This document shows, piece by piece, positions 8,697 to 18,059 of a stretch of DNA of 64,000 nt. Origin of the DNA: Pseudooceanicola sp. GTDB lineage: Bacteria; Pseudomonadota; Alphaproteobacteria; Rhodobacterales; Rhodobacteraceae. Position 1 is the first letter of the stretch. The number at the start of each line of letters is the position of its first letter. The stretch lies in assembly GCF_029213205.1 (NCBI RefSeq), contig NZ_JARGNH010000014.1:18871-82870 (forward strand), given 5' to 3'. The position numbers were made by a program, and so were the translations under genes. The notes under the pieces are model-generated. The model was not told where the DNA came from, searched no databases, and was given only the letters and a program-made list of their open reading frames with translations.

Positions 8697-8707
8697 ACGG
8701 AGGCGAC

Positions 8708-9412
8708 ATGGACAAGATCGTGATCCTCACCGGGGCCGGCATATCGGCGGAAAGTGGGCTTGGCACCTTTCGCGGCGCCGGGGGGCTTTGGGAAAACCAG
8801 CGGATCGAGGATGTGGCGACGCCCGAGGGCTTTGCTCGCGATCCGCAGATGGTCATCGATTTCTACAACATGCGGCGCGGCAAGCACCGTGAGGTGCAGC
8901 CGAACGCGGCGCATCTGGCGCTGGCGCATCTGCAAGCCAGCTATCCAGGCGAGGTGGTGATCGTCACCCAGAATGTCGACCGGCTGCACGAACGCGGCGG
9001 CGCCAGCGCGGTGATTCATATGCATGGGGTGCTGGACGCGCTGTTGTGCAACGCCTGTGGCCACCGCTGGGGCTGGCCGTTCGAGCGCCGCCTCGACCTC
9101 GCCACCGCTTGCCCGCGCTGCGCCGATGCCCCGACCCGGCCCGATGTCGTCTGGTTCGGTGAAATGCCCTATCACATGGAGGAGATCGAGGCGCATCTGA
9201 CGGGGTGCGACCTCTTCGTCGCGATTGGCACCAGTGGCCAGGTCTACCCGGCGGCCGGGTTCGTGCGCGCCGCCGATCAGGCCGGGGCCGATACGCTTGA
9301 GATCAACCTCGAAGCCTCGGCGGTGCGCAGCGATTTCGCCCGCGCGATCATCGGCCCGGCCAGCCAAACCGTCCCCGCCTGGGTCGATGCGCTGCTGAGG
9401 CACCGAGTTTGA
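8708..9412 (+). CDS. cobB: NAD-dependent protein deacylase (sirtuin, CobB type)
   Basis: This 234-residue class III sirtuin removes acyl groups from lysines, consuming NAD and forming O-acyl-ADP-ribose. Visible motifs in order are GAGISAESGLGTFRG (NAD binding), FYNMRR with the Tyr-x-x-Arg pair associated with desuccinylase activity, QNVDRLHE, the catalytic His in HMHG, two CxxC zinc pairs (CNAC and CPRC) and GTSGQVYPA. The ATG at 8708 with GGAGG four bases upstream begins at the NAD-binding fold. A strong RNA fold lies just upstream. Confidence 0.93.
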   Translation: MDKIVILTGAGISAESGLGTFRGAGGLWENQRIEDVATPEGFARDPQMVIDFYNMRRGKHREVQPNAAHLALAHLQASYPGEVVIVTQNVDRLHERGGASAVIHMHGVLDALLCNACGHRWGWPFERRLDLATACPRCADAPTRPDVVWFGEMPYHMEEIEAHLTGCDLFVAIGTSGQVYPAAGFVRAADQAGADTLEINLEASAVRSDFARAIIGPASQTVPAWVDALLRHRV

Positions 9413-9510
9413 GCCCGGCGGCGCCCCCCCCCCGCCCCGGCCAGGACTGGCGGTATCACGCTGATGTGCAGCCACGTTTCCCTTTCACGCCCGGCCCCCC
9501 CCGCCTATAA

Positions 9511-10626
<1,116 letters not shown>

Positions 10627-10701
10627 GCCGACAAGACTCGCGCCAACGCCCTGACCCGGCGCCATGCGGCGGGAGATTTGGGCGTCAGGTGAAGGGAACC
10701 G

Positions 10702-11622
10702 ATGGCCAGGAACCGAGGACAGGACGAGGATTATGTCGCTCCGCTCCGGCGTTTGCTGGTCGGGGTGTTGGTTCTGTGCCTGCTGTCGATCTTTCTGGTC
10801 TGGCGTATCGACAGCCCCCGGGTTGATCGGTTCCGCGCCCAGGTGGCGGATCGGCTGCTGCCCAATTTCGACTGGATGATGGCCCCGGTGACGGCAGCGG
10901 TGAACACCCTGCGCGATTTCCAATCCTATGACCGGATCCGCGACCAGAACCGCGAATTGCGGCGCGAATTGCAGCAGATGAAGGCCTGGAAGGAAGCGGC
11001 GTTGCAGCTGGAACAGGAAAACGCCCGGCTGCTCGACCTGAACAATGTGCGACTGGATCCCCGGCTGACCTATGTCACCGGTGTGGTGATGGCCGACAGC
11101 GGCTCGCCGTTTCGCCAATCGGTGATGCTGAACGTCGGCAGCCGCGATGGCATCGTCGACGGCTGGGCGGCGATGGATGGGATCGGCCTGGTCGGACGGA
11201 TCTCCGGCGTGGGCGAAAGCACGGCGCGGGTGCTGCTTCTGACGGACACCTCCAGCCGGATACCGGTGACCATTCAGCCCTCGGGCCAGCGGGCGATGCT
11301 GGCGGGCGACAACACCGCCGTGCCGCCGATTGATTTTCTCGAAGACCCCGATCAGGTGCGCCCCGGCGACCGGGTGATCTCTTCCGGCGATGGCGGGGTG
11401 TTCCCCGCCGGGCTGCTGGTCGGCCAGGTGGCACAGGATTCCGGTGGCCGCCTGCGGGTGCGCCTGGCCGCCGATTACGAGCGGCTGGAATTTCTACGGG
11501 TGCTGCGCCATCTGGGCACCGAAATCGTCACCGATCCCGGCGCCATGGTGGCCCCGGCAACCCGGCCCGAGGCCCAACCGCAGAGCAATGCCGAGGCCGC
11601 AAGCGAGCCCAACAATGGCTGA
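10702..11622 (+). CDS. mreC: Rod shape-determining protein MreC
   Basis: This 306-residue bitopic protein has a short cytoplasmic head, one membrane helix at about residues 14-35 (LLVGVLVLCLLSIFLVWRI), a coiled coil at about residues 65-115 and a periplasmic beta-barrel region containing the DGI(V)DGWAAMDGIGLVGRI segment typical of the family. It connects MreB to the wall synthases PBP2 and RodA. The C-terminus overlaps mreD by eight bases. Confidence 0.93.
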   Translation: MARNRGQDEDYVAPLRRLLVGVLVLCLLSIFLVWRIDSPRVDRFRAQVADRLLPNFDWMMAPVTAAVNTLRDFQSYDRIRDQNRELRRELQQMKAWKEAALQLEQENARLLDLNNVRLDPRLTYVTGVVMADSGSPFRQSVMLNVGSRDGIVDGWAAMDGIGLVGRISGVGESTARVLLLTDTSSRIPVTIQPSGQRAMLAGDNTAVPPIDFLEDPDQVRPGDRVISSGDGGVFPAGLLVGQVAQDSGGRLRVRLAADYERLEFLRVLRHLGTEIVTDPGAMVAPATRPEAQPQSNAEAASEPNNG

Positions 11623-12166
11623 TCTGGTCCTCAGAACCGGGGCCGCGCGGCTCTGGCTGATGCGGCTGAGCTTTGCGCTGATCGGCCTTGCCATCATTCT
11701 GATCGACCTGATGCCGCTGGAAACCGCGCCGCGTCGCTGGGCCGGGCCGGACCTGCTGCTGGCGCTGATCTTTGCCTGGACGATCCGGCGACCCGCCTAT
11801 GCGCCGTTGCTGATCGTGGCGCTGCTGATGCTGCTGTCGGATCTGATGCTGCAGCGCCCGCCCGGGCTGATGGCGGCGCTGGTGGTGCTGGGCTGCGAAT
11901 GGCTGAAAGGCCGCGGGCGGGCGATGCGCGAATTGCCCTTTGCCGCCGAATGGCTGGCGGCAAGCGTGGCGATGGCCGGGGTGGTGATCGGCTATCGGGT
12001 GCTGCTGGTGGTCTTTGTCACCGACCTGCCGCCGCTGTTCCTGAACCTGATGCAATTGGTGGTCAGCGCCGCGATCTATCCGCTGGTGGTGCTGGCCTCG
12101 GTCCTGCTGTTCGGGTTGCGCAAGCAGAGCCCCGGCGAAGCCGCCGCGCTGGGAAGTCGGATATGA
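11615..12166 (+). CDS. mreD: Rod shape-determining protein MreD
   Basis: This 183-residue protein is almost entirely membrane-spanning, with about five helices, matching MreD in size and position. It is part of the elongasome with MreC and PBP2. The start lies within the last codons of mreC and the stop overlaps mrdA by ATGA, indicating coupled translation. Sequence conservation in this family is low, so the call rests on hydropathy and gene order. Confidence 0.88.
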   Translation: MADLVLRTGAARLWLMRLSFALIGLAIILIDLMPLETAPRRWAGPDLLLALIFAWTIRRPAYAPLLIVALLMLLSDLMLQRPPGLMAALVVLGCEWLKGRGRAMRELPFAAEWLAASVAMAGVVIGYRVLLVVFVTDLPPLFLNLMQLVVSAAIYPLVVLASVLLFGLRKQSPGEAAALGSRI

Positions 12167-14109
12167 GACGGCCGCGCCCACAGGACCGGCTGGAAAGCAG
12201 CCGCAAGATCACCCGGCGCGGGCTGATCCTGGCGGCCGGTCAGCTGGGCGTGATGGGCGTGCTGGGCTTCAGGATGCGCTATATGCAGGTCGATCAGGCC
12301 GATGAATTTCGTCTTCTGGCCGAAGAGAACCGGGTGAACATCCGGCTGATCCCGCCTGCCCGGGGCGAGATTTTCGACCGCAACGGGCGTATTCTGGCAC
12401 GCAACGAGCAGACCTATCGGATTGTCATGGTGCGCGAGGATGCCGGTGACGTCGACGCGGTCATCGCCCGGCTGTCGCGGCTGGTCGAACTCGACCCCGA
12501 TGAGCTTGAAAAGGCAATGACCGAGATGAAACGCTCGGCCCCGTTCCTGCCGATCACCCTGGCGGACCGGGTCGCCTGGGAGGATATCTCGCGCGTGGCG
12601 GTCAATGCCCCGGCCCTGCCCGGCGTCACCCCCGAGGTCGGGTTCAGCCGGGTCTATCCGCTGGCGGCGGATCTGGCCCATGTGGTCGGCTATGTCGGGC
12701 CGGTCAGCGATTACGACCTGAACCGGATCGAAGACCCGGACCAACTGCTGCGGATCCCGCGTTTCCAGATCGGCAAGGTCGGGATCGAGGCCAAGATGGA
12801 ATCGCAGCTGCGCGGCAAGGCCGGGGCGCGACGGCTTGAGGTCAACGCCACCGGGCGGGTGATGCGGGAATTGTCGCGGCGCGAGGGGCTTGAAGGCGCC
12901 AATCTGCAACTGACCATCGACCACCGCCTGCAAAACTATGTGCAGGCCCGGCTGGGCGAGGACAGCGCCTCGGCGGTGGTGATCGATTGCGAGACCGGTG
13001 ATCTGCTGGCGCTGGCCTCATCGCCCAGCTTTGATCCCAACCTGTTTGTCAGCGGCATTTCGGTGGCCGATTACAAGGGGCTGACCGAAAACCCCTATCG
13101 CCCGCTGGCGGCCAAATCGGTGCAGGGCGCCTATCCGCCCGGATCGACCTTCAAGATGGTGACCGCACTGGCGGCGCTGGAAAGCGGCCTGATCAAGCCC
13201 GATGACACCCAGTATTGCCCCGGTTACCTTGAGGTCAGCGACCGCCGTTTTCACTGTTGGAAACGTGGCGGGCACGGCCATGTCGATCTGGAACAATCGC
13301 TGCGCGAAAGCTGTGACGTCTACTATTATGAGCTGGCGCTGGAAATCGGCATCGAACGGATTTCGGAAATGGCGCGGCGGCTGGGCATCGGCGTGCGCCA
13401 TGACATTCCGCTGTCAGCAGTGGCGCAGGGGCTGGCCCCGACCAAGGCCTGGAAACAGCAGGTGCGCGGCGAGGATTGGCTGATTGGTGACAGCGTCAAC
13501 TCGGCCATTGGTCAGGGGTTTGTGCTGGCCTCGCCGATGCAGCTGGCGGTGATGACGGCGCGGATCGCCACCGGGCGGGCGGTGTCGCCGCGAATCATCA
13601 AATCCATCGACGCCGTCGAACAACCCTCCGGCGCCGGGGCCAGCCTGGGACTCAACGAAAACAACCTGCGGCAGGTGCGCAAGGCGATGTTTCAGGTCTC
13701 CAACAACCGTCGTGGCACCGCCTATTCCAACCGTATTGCCGAAGACACCATGCGGATGGCGGGCAAGACCGGCACCAGCCAGGTGCGCAACATCACCGCC
13801 GCCGAACGCGCCCGCGGGGTGTCGAGCAACGACCAATTGCCCTGGGACCGGCGCGACCATGCGCTGTTTGTCGATTTCGCCCCCTATGACGCGCCCCGGA
13901 TCGCGGTGGCGGTGGTGGTGGAACATGGCGGTGGTGGCTCGACCACGGCGGCGCCGATCGCCCGCGACGTCACATTGCAAGCGCTCTATGGCGACGACCC
14001 GCCGCTGTCGGCCTACCCGTCCAAGGACCGCGGCCGCATCCGCGCCCAGCAAGAGCGGCTGCGGGAACTGCGCCCGCCCGAGGACGTGAATGGAAAGAGC
14101 CGCGCATGA
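12163..14109 (+). CDS. mrdA: Penicillin-binding protein 2 (peptidoglycan DD-transpeptidase)
   Basis: This 648-residue class B PBP crosslinks peptidoglycan during cell elongation. One membrane anchor lies at about residues 20-40, followed by the PBP dimerisation domain (PPARGEIFDRNGRILA). The transpeptidase has Ser328 in GSTFK, Ser383 in SCD and Lys535 in KTGT. It pairs with RodA encoded next. Starts and stops overlap both neighbours by ATGA, so stoichiometry is probably set by coupling. Confidence 0.96.
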   Translation: MRRPRPQDRLESSRKITRRGLILAAGQLGVMGVLGFRMRYMQVDQADEFRLLAEENRVNIRLIPPARGEIFDRNGRILARNEQTYRIVMVREDAGDVDAVIARLSRLVELDPDELEKAMTEMKRSAPFLPITLADRVAWEDISRVAVNAPALPGVTPEVGFSRVYPLAADLAHVVGYVGPVSDYDLNRIEDPDQLLRIPRFQIGKVGIEAKMESQLRGKAGARRLEVNATGRVMRELSRREGLEGANLQLTIDHRLQNYVQARLGEDSASAVVIDCETGDLLALASSPSFDPNLFVSGISVADYKGLTENPYRPLAAKSVQGAYPPGSTFKMVTALAALESGLIKPDDTQYCPGYLEVSDRRFHCWKRGGHGHVDLEQSLRESCDVYYYELALEIGIERISEMARRLGIGVRHDIPLSAVAQGLAPTKAWKQQVRGEDWLIGDSVNSAIGQGFVLASPMQLAVMTARIATGRAVSPRIIKSIDAVEQPSGAGASLGLNENNLRQVRKAMFQVSNNRRGTAYSNRIAEDTMRMAGKTGTSQVRNITAAERARGVSSNDQLPWDRRDHALFVDFAPYDAPRIAVAVVVEHGGGGSTTAAPIARDVTLQALYGDDPPLSAYPSKDRGRIRAQQERLRELRPPEDVNGKSRA

Positions 14110-15254
14110 GCTATCTGGAATATTCGGTTCAGGCGACGCCCAGCGGCTTTCGCAAGATCCTTTACCTGAACTGGCCGCTGGCGCTGCTGCTGACCGCCGT
14201 CGCCTGTGTCGGCTTCCTGATGCTGTATTCGGTGGCGGGCGGCTCCTTCTCCCCCTGGTCCGAGGCACAGATCAAGCGTTTCCTCATCGGCTTTTCCCTG
14301 ATGATCACCGTGGCGATGGTGCCGATCTGGTTCTGGCGCAATGTCTCGGGCGTCGCCTATCTCGGCGCCCTGGCAATGCTGTTGGCGGTGGAATTCTTTG
14401 GTGCCATCGGTATGGGCGCACAGCGCTGGATCGATCTGGGATTCGTGCGGCTGCAACCCTCGGAACTGATGAAGGTCACCCTGGTGATGCTGCTGGCCGC
14501 CTATTACGACTGGCTGCCACTGCGCCGGGTGTCGCATCCGCTCTGGGTGGCGGTGCCGGTGCTGATCATCCTGGCGCCAACGGCGCTGGTGCTGGGTCAA
14601 CCCGACCTCGGCACCGCCATCCTGCTGATGGCCGGGGGCGGCGCGATGATGTTCTTTGCCGGGGTGCATTGGGCCTATTTCGCAGCGGTGCTGGCGGCGG
14701 CGGGCGGGCTGGTGACGGCGGTGTTCCAGTCGCGCGGCACCGATTGGCAGATGCTTCAGGATTACCAATTCCGCCGGATCGACACCTTTCTTGACCCCTC
14801 CAATGACCCGCTCGGCGCCGGCTATCACATAACCCAGTCCAAGATCGCGCTGGGATCGGGCGGCTGGACCGGGCGCGGCTTCATGCAGGGCACCCAGTCG
14901 CGGCTGAACTTCCTGCCGGAAAAGCACACCGATTTCATCTTTACCACCCTGGCCGAGGAATTCGGCTTTGTCGGCGCCGGGGCGTTGCTGGTGCTCTATG
15001 CGCTGATCATCGCCTTTTGCCTGCATTCGGCACTGACCAATGCCAGCCGCTATGGATCGCTGGTCACCCTGGGCATGGCGATGACCTTCTTTCTGTTCTT
15101 TGCGGTGAACATGTCGATGGTGATGGGGCTGGCGCCGGTGGTCGGGGTGCCGCTGCCGCTGGTGTCCTATGGCGGCTCGGCGATGGTGGTTCTGCTGATC
15201 GGCTTTGGCGTCGCGCAAAGCGCCCATGTCCACCGCCCGCGCAGCCGCCGCTGA
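14106..15254 (+). CDS. rodA: Peptidoglycan glycosyltransferase RodA (SEDS family)
   Basis: This 382-residue SEDS protein with about ten membrane helices polymerises lipid II into glycan strands with PBP2. Family segments seen are GAQRWIDLGFVRLQPSELMK, LGQPDLGTAILL, QSRLNFLPEKHTDFIF with the conserved catalytic-site aspartate region, and PLPLVSYGGSAM near the end. It overlaps mrdA by ATGA and the following reductase gene by TGATG. Confidence 0.96.
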   Translation: MSYLEYSVQATPSGFRKILYLNWPLALLLTAVACVGFLMLYSVAGGSFSPWSEAQIKRFLIGFSLMITVAMVPIWFWRNVSGVAYLGALAMLLAVEFFGAIGMGAQRWIDLGFVRLQPSELMKVTLVMLLAAYYDWLPLRRVSHPLWVAVPVLIILAPTALVLGQPDLGTAILLMAGGGAMMFFAGVHWAYFAAVLAAAGGLVTAVFQSRGTDWQMLQDYQFRRIDTFLDPSNDPLGAGYHITQSKIALGSGGWTGRGFMQGTQSRLNFLPEKHTDFIFTTLAEEFGFVGAGALLVLYALIIAFCLHSALTNASRYGSLVTLGMAMTFFLFFAVNMSMVMGLAPVVGVPLPLVSYGGSAMVVLLIGFGVAQSAHVHRPRSRR

Positions 15255-16198
15255 TGGTCACTGTCCTGTTCGCCGCCGCGCCCGACCTTTGGCCGCTCTA
15301 TGAGGCGCCATTGCGCACCGCGCTGGCCGAGGCCGGGCTGCACGATGTAACGCTGTGTCCGAATCCGGCGCCGGATTTGACCCCGGAAGGTGTCGATTAC
15401 ATCGTCTATGCACCGCATGCCGGGCTGCGGGATTTCCGCCCCTTCACCCGTGCCAGGGCGGTGCTCAGCCTCTGGGCCGGGGTTGAGGGCATCGTCGACA
15501 ACCCGACCCTGACCCAGCCGCTGTGTCGGATGGTCGACGGCAGCCTCAGACAGGGCATGGTGGAGTGGGTCTGTGGCCAGGTGCTGCGCCATCACCTCGG
15601 GCTTGACCGGCTGCTGGCGCAGCAAGACGGGACCTGGGCGCCACAGGTGCCACCCCTGGCCCATGCCCGGCCCATCGGCATCCTCGGACTCGGCGAGCTG
15701 GGCCAGGCCTGTGGACAGGCGCTGGCCGGGCTCGGCTTTCCTGTCACCGGCTGGAGCCGCCGGGCCCACGATGTGCCCGGCCTGACCTGTCGGCACGGCG
15801 CCGAGGGATTGGCGACAACCCTTGCCGGATCGGCGATCCTGGTGCTGCTGTTGCCGCTGACACCGGCCACCGAGGGGCTGCTGGATGCCACCGCCCTGAC
15901 CCAGCTGCCCCGGGGCGCGGTGCTCCTCAACCCCGGGCGCGGCGCGCTGATCGACGATGACGCGCTGATTGCCGCGCTGGACAGCGGCCAGATCGCCCAT
16001 GCGACGCTGGATGTCTTCCGCCAGGAGCCGCTGCCTCCCGCGCATCCGTTCTGGGCGCATCCGCAGGTCACCGTCAGCCCGCATGTCGCCGCGGAAACCC
16101 GCCCCGAGAGCGCGGCACGGGTGATCGCCGAAAACATCCGCCGCAGCGAGGCTGGCGAAGACCTGCTGCATCGGGTCGACCGCGCCGCCGGGTATTGA
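15254..16198 (+). CDS. ghrA: Glyoxylate/hydroxypyruvate reductase A-like D-2-hydroxyacid dehydrogenase
   Basis: This 314-residue NAD(P)-dependent 2-hydroxyacid dehydrogenase resembles GhrA. The nucleotide-binding motif GILGLGELGQACGQAL begins near residue 143. NPGRGALID holds the catalytic arginine and VSPHVAAET the catalytic histidine. It reduces glyoxylate or hydroxypyruvate in the cytoplasm. The start overlaps the rodA stop (TGATG), so it is co-transcribed with the rod operon although its role is metabolic; that linkage is probably incidental. Confidence 0.85.
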   Translation: MVTVLFAAAPDLWPLYEAPLRTALAEAGLHDVTLCPNPAPDLTPEGVDYIVYAPHAGLRDFRPFTRARAVLSLWAGVEGIVDNPTLTQPLCRMVDGSLRQGMVEWVCGQVLRHHLGLDRLLAQQDGTWAPQVPPLAHARPIGILGLGELGQACGQALAGLGFPVTGWSRRAHDVPGLTCRHGAEGLATTLAGSAILVLLLPLTPATEGLLDATALTQLPRGAVLLNPGRGALIDDDALIAALDSGQIAHATLDVFRQEPLPPAHPFWAHPQVTVSPHVAAETRPESAARVIAENIRRSEAGEDLLHRVDRAAGY

Positions 16199-16214
16199 AG
16201 CGCTGCGCGCGATT

Positions 16215-16257
16215 GGGGCTCTGCCCCAAACCCCGGGATATTTGAGACCAGAGGAAG
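16215..16257 (+). repeat. Dispersed intergenic repeat, copy 2
   Basis: A short version: GGGGCTCTGCCCC, then CCCCGGGATATTT and CCAGAGGAAG, starting 17 bases after the ghrA stop. It forms an inverted pair with copy 3. Confidence 0.7.
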
Positions 16258-16334
16258 CAAAGGATTGTTAACCCGAATCGGGTTCGCTGGTTTGGCGGTA
16301 CAGGCGGGGACGCCGATGATCGCACCAGGGGAAG

Positions 16335-16357
16335 GCCCCCTGCCAGACGCAGGGGGC
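16335..16357. repeat. Isolated inverted repeat
   Basis: GCCCCCTGC (16335-16343) and GCAGGGGGC (16349-16357) form a perfect nine-base-pair stem around a five-base loop. It lies between the two inverted repeat copies. There is no T run on either side. Confidence 0.5.
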
Positions 16358-16384
16358 TGGACCTCGGGCCTGCTCCACCTGCCG

Positions 16385-16430
16385 CTTCCTCTGGTTCCAA
16401 ATATCCCCGCCGGAGGCCGCGCGGGGGCGG
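16385..16430 (-). repeat. Dispersed intergenic repeat, copy 3
   Basis: Read on the minus strand it gives a CCGCCCCCGC...GGCGGGG region, then GATATTTGG and CCAGAGGAAG. It is inverted relative to copy 2, 127 bases away, and lies downstream of the candidate small-RNA terminator. Confidence 0.65.
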
Positions 16431-16451
16431 TCCACAGGACCGACACCGCAC

Positions 16452-16600
16452 AAAAAGGCATGCGCCGTGCAACGGCGCACCGCTTGGACCCGCGTGCGGA
16501 CCCGGGCGGATGATCTGGGTGGACTCTCCCGGCTGATCGCCATGGGACAGGCGCGCTGCGGATTCCCGGCGAGCGGGCCTTGACCTCCGCCCCAATAGCC
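16452..16600 (-). ncRNA. Candidate small RNA ending in an intrinsic terminator
   Basis: On the minus strand, TGCGCCGT and ACGGCGCA (16479-16461) form a perfect eight-base-pair stem with a three-base loop. It is followed by TGCC and five T residues (16456-16452), a classic terminator with no protein gene upstream. Possible -35 TTCTGT and -10 TATTGG, 17 bases apart, lie just upstream. GGGCGGA and TCCGCCC could close a stem inside the transcript. The 5' end is a guess and no known RNA family was recognised. Confidence 0.4.
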
Positions 16601-16608
16601 CATAGAGA
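16580..16608 (+). promoter_or_regulatory. Probable rpmB promoter
   Basis: TTGACC (16580-16585) and TAGAGA (16603-16608) are separated by 17 bases and lie about 95 bases upstream of rpmB. The -35 is a strong match and the -10 weak. It overlaps the putative start of the minus-strand RNA, so the two would be divergent. Confidence 0.45.
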
Positions 16609-16700
16609 GCGCGGACAGAATTCACCGGGCGTCGCAAACGCGGCGCCGTTTCATTTGCATCAGGGCATCATCCGCCCGCGCATGTTCGAGGACTATAGCC

Positions 16701-16994
16701 ATGTCGCGCCGCTGCGAACTGACCGGTAAAGGCCCGATGACGGGCAACAATGTCAGCCATGCCAAAAACAGAACCCGCCGCCGGTTCCTGCCGAACCTGA
16801 ACGACGTCTCGCTGCGTTCGGAGGCCTTGGGCCGCACCGTCAAGCTGCGGATCTGCGCCGCCGCGCTGCGCACCGTCGATCACCGCGGTGGGCTGGACAA
16901 GTTTCTGGCCAAGGCCAAAGACACTGAACTTTCCGCCGCCGCGCTGAAAGTGAAGAAAGAGATCGCCAAGCTGCAGGCCGCACCCGCCGCCTGA
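16701..16994 (+). CDS. rpmB: 50S ribosomal protein L28
   Basis: This 97-residue basic ribosomal protein has the L28 N-terminus [20 protein letters not shown] and the following [12 protein letters not shown] segment. The lysine- and alanine-rich C-terminal extension is usual in alphaproteobacteria. It is monocistronic here, with its own upstream promoter-like sequence and a hairpin terminator 25 bases after the stop, as in many relatives. Confidence 0.97.
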   Translation: MSRRCELTGKGPMTGNNVSHAKNRTRRRFLPNLNDVSLRSEALGRTVKLRICAAALRTVDHRGGLDKFLAKAKDTELSAAALKVKKEIAKLQAAPAA

Positions 16995-17019
16995 GGCCGA
17001 TGCCGATCCCGGACTTGAG

Positions 17020-17050
17020 CAGCCCCGTGCCGATCGGCCGGGGCTGTTTC
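17020..17050 (+). terminator. rpmB terminator
   Basis: CAGCCCCG (17020-17027) pairs with CGGGGCTG (17039-17046), with the inner GCCGATCGGC extending the stem past one bulged T. A short TTTCC follows. It is 25 bases after the rpmB stop. Confidence 0.6.
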
Positions 17051-17095
17051 CATTTGTCGCGTGACCCTGACCGGCCAAACCCGTAAAACCGGCGC

Positions 17096-17440
17096 ATGCT
17101 TCTGCGCCCTGCCTTTGCCCTGCTGCTTGTCGCGCTCCTGACCCTGACCGGTCAGGCGGCGGCAATTGCGCGCGGCCAGCCTGGCGCCGCGGGCTGGGCC
17201 GAGCTCTGCACCGGCAGCGGCCCCGTCATGGTGGCGCTCGATTCCGCCGGGCAACCGATCGGCCCGGCGCATCTCTGCCCCGACAATGCCTTTCTGCTGC
17301 TGCAGGCGATCGCCGTGCAAGCGCCGGTCATTGTCCCGCTCGACAGCCAGCGCCGGATCTTTCTGGCACTCGACATAATCACCGCCCACACGCCAGCAGC
17401 AGAGGCGCCCAGCGCCCGGGGGCCGCCTGTCCTGTCCTGA
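17096..17440 (+). CDS. Small secreted protein, DUF2946-like, upstream of a copper chaperone
   Basis: This 114-residue protein has a signal peptide at about residues 1-22 (LLLVALLTLTGQAAA). The segment WAELCTGSGPVMVALDSAG and then AHLCPDNAF, with two spaced cysteines, resembles the DUF2946-type proteins found beside copper homeostasis genes. That family link is from memory and moderate. It is followed 60 bases later by a PCu(A)C chaperone gene on the same strand. A role in periplasmic copper handling is inferred from context only. Confidence 0.6.
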   Translation: MLLRPAFALLLVALLTLTGQAAAIARGQPGAAGWAELCTGSGPVMVALDSAGQPIGPAHLCPDNAFLLLQAIAVQAPVIVPLDSQRRIFLALDIITAHTPAAEAPSARGPPVLS

Positions 17441-17474
17441 ACGACCATCGAATTCGCCTCTCAGGCACAGACAA

Positions 17475-17490
17475 ACAGACAGACAGACAG
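17475..17490 (+). repeat. Tetranucleotide tract (ACAG)4
   Basis: Four perfect ACAG units, preceded by the imperfect units ACAG ACAA, run directly into the CAGGA ribosome site of the copper chaperone gene. Slippage would change the length of the leader but not the spacing between ribosome site and start. Confidence 0.8.
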
Positions 17491-17500
17491 GACTGATCAC

Positions 17501-18019
17501 ATGCCAATTCGCCATTTGAAACGCACCGCACTTGCCGTGGCGCTGGTGCTGACCCCGCTTTCCGCCCTGGCCGGGGATATCCAGGTCGAGGGCGCCTATG
17601 CCCGCGCCTCCTCAGCCATGGCCAAATCCGGCGCCGCCTTCATGACCCTTCACAATTCCGGCAGCGCCGATGATCGCCTGATCGACGCGCGCTCCGACAT
17701 TGCCCAGCGGGTCGAATTGCACACCCATATCGACGCCGGCAACGGGGTGATGCAGATGCGCCAAGACGAGGATGGCTTTCCGCTGCCCGCCGGAGGCGAT
17801 GCCAAGCTGGCCCGCGGCGGCGACCATGTCATGTTCATGGGGCTGAACCGGCCGATGAATCAGGGCGACATGATCACCGTCACCCTGGTGTTTGAGAAAT
17901 CCGGCGAAATGACCGTCGAGATCCCCGTCGATCTGAACCGCAAGCCGGATGCCGCAATGGGCATGGGTCATGGCAAGATGGGCAACGGCAACATGCAGCA
18001 CGGCAAGATGTCGGATTGA
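17501..18019 (+). CDS. Periplasmic copper chaperone PCu(A)C
   Basis: This 172-residue protein has a signal peptide cleaved near residue 24 (PLSALAG). The copper site ELHTHIDAGNGVMQMRQ followed by DHVMFMGL matches the His-Met/His-Met pattern of PCu(A)C proteins (DUF461), which deliver Cu(I) to the CuA centre of cytochrome c oxidase. The C-terminal tail adds a Met/His-rich stretch (MGMGHGKMGNGNMQHGKM) that may bind more copper. CAGGA lies eight bases before the start. A strong hairpin follows the stop. Confidence 0.9.
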   Translation: MPIRHLKRTALAVALVLTPLSALAGDIQVEGAYARASSAMAKSGAAFMTLHNSGSADDRLIDARSDIAQRVELHTHIDAGNGVMQMRQDEDGFPLPAGGDAKLARGGDHVMFMGLNRPMNQGDMITVTLVFEKSGEMTVEIPVDLNRKPDAAMGMGHGKMGNGNMQHGKMSD

Positions 18020-18027
18020 GCCGGTTG

Positions 18028-18059
18028 CCAGCCGCGCGCCTAGCGGGCGCGCAGGCTGG
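18028..18059. terminator. Bidirectional hairpin between convergent genes
   Basis: CCAGCC plus GCGCGCC pair with GGCGCGC and GGCTGG, 13 base pairs with one bulged A and a five-base loop (18041-18045). It separates the copper chaperone gene from the convergent ThDP gene, whose stop codon (18042-18040) lies at the loop. No T run is present. Confidence 0.6.

Larger units (their letters stand above)
16199..16700. other. Intergenic region ghrA-rpmB
   Basis: This 502-base gap has no convincing protein gene. It holds two inverted copies of the dispersed repeat, a free hairpin, a candidate minus-strand small RNA with an intrinsic terminator, and the likely rpmB promoter, each listed separately. Confidence 0.6.

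Noticed and set aside
9424..9433. Run of ten C residues between cobB and mreB as a phase-variation tract
   Set aside because: It lies between genes, far from any start or promoter element I can place, and such runs are prone to sequencing error.
16265..16513. Open reading frames on both strands in the ghrA-rpmB gap
   Set aside because: They run through hairpins and repeat copies, lack ribosome sites and show no protein family features.
16452..16620. 6S, SRP or tmRNA identity for the candidate small RNA
   Set aside because: The conserved SRP loop, the 6S central bubble pattern and tmRNA-type tRNA ends are all absent; only a terminator and a possible closing stem are visible.
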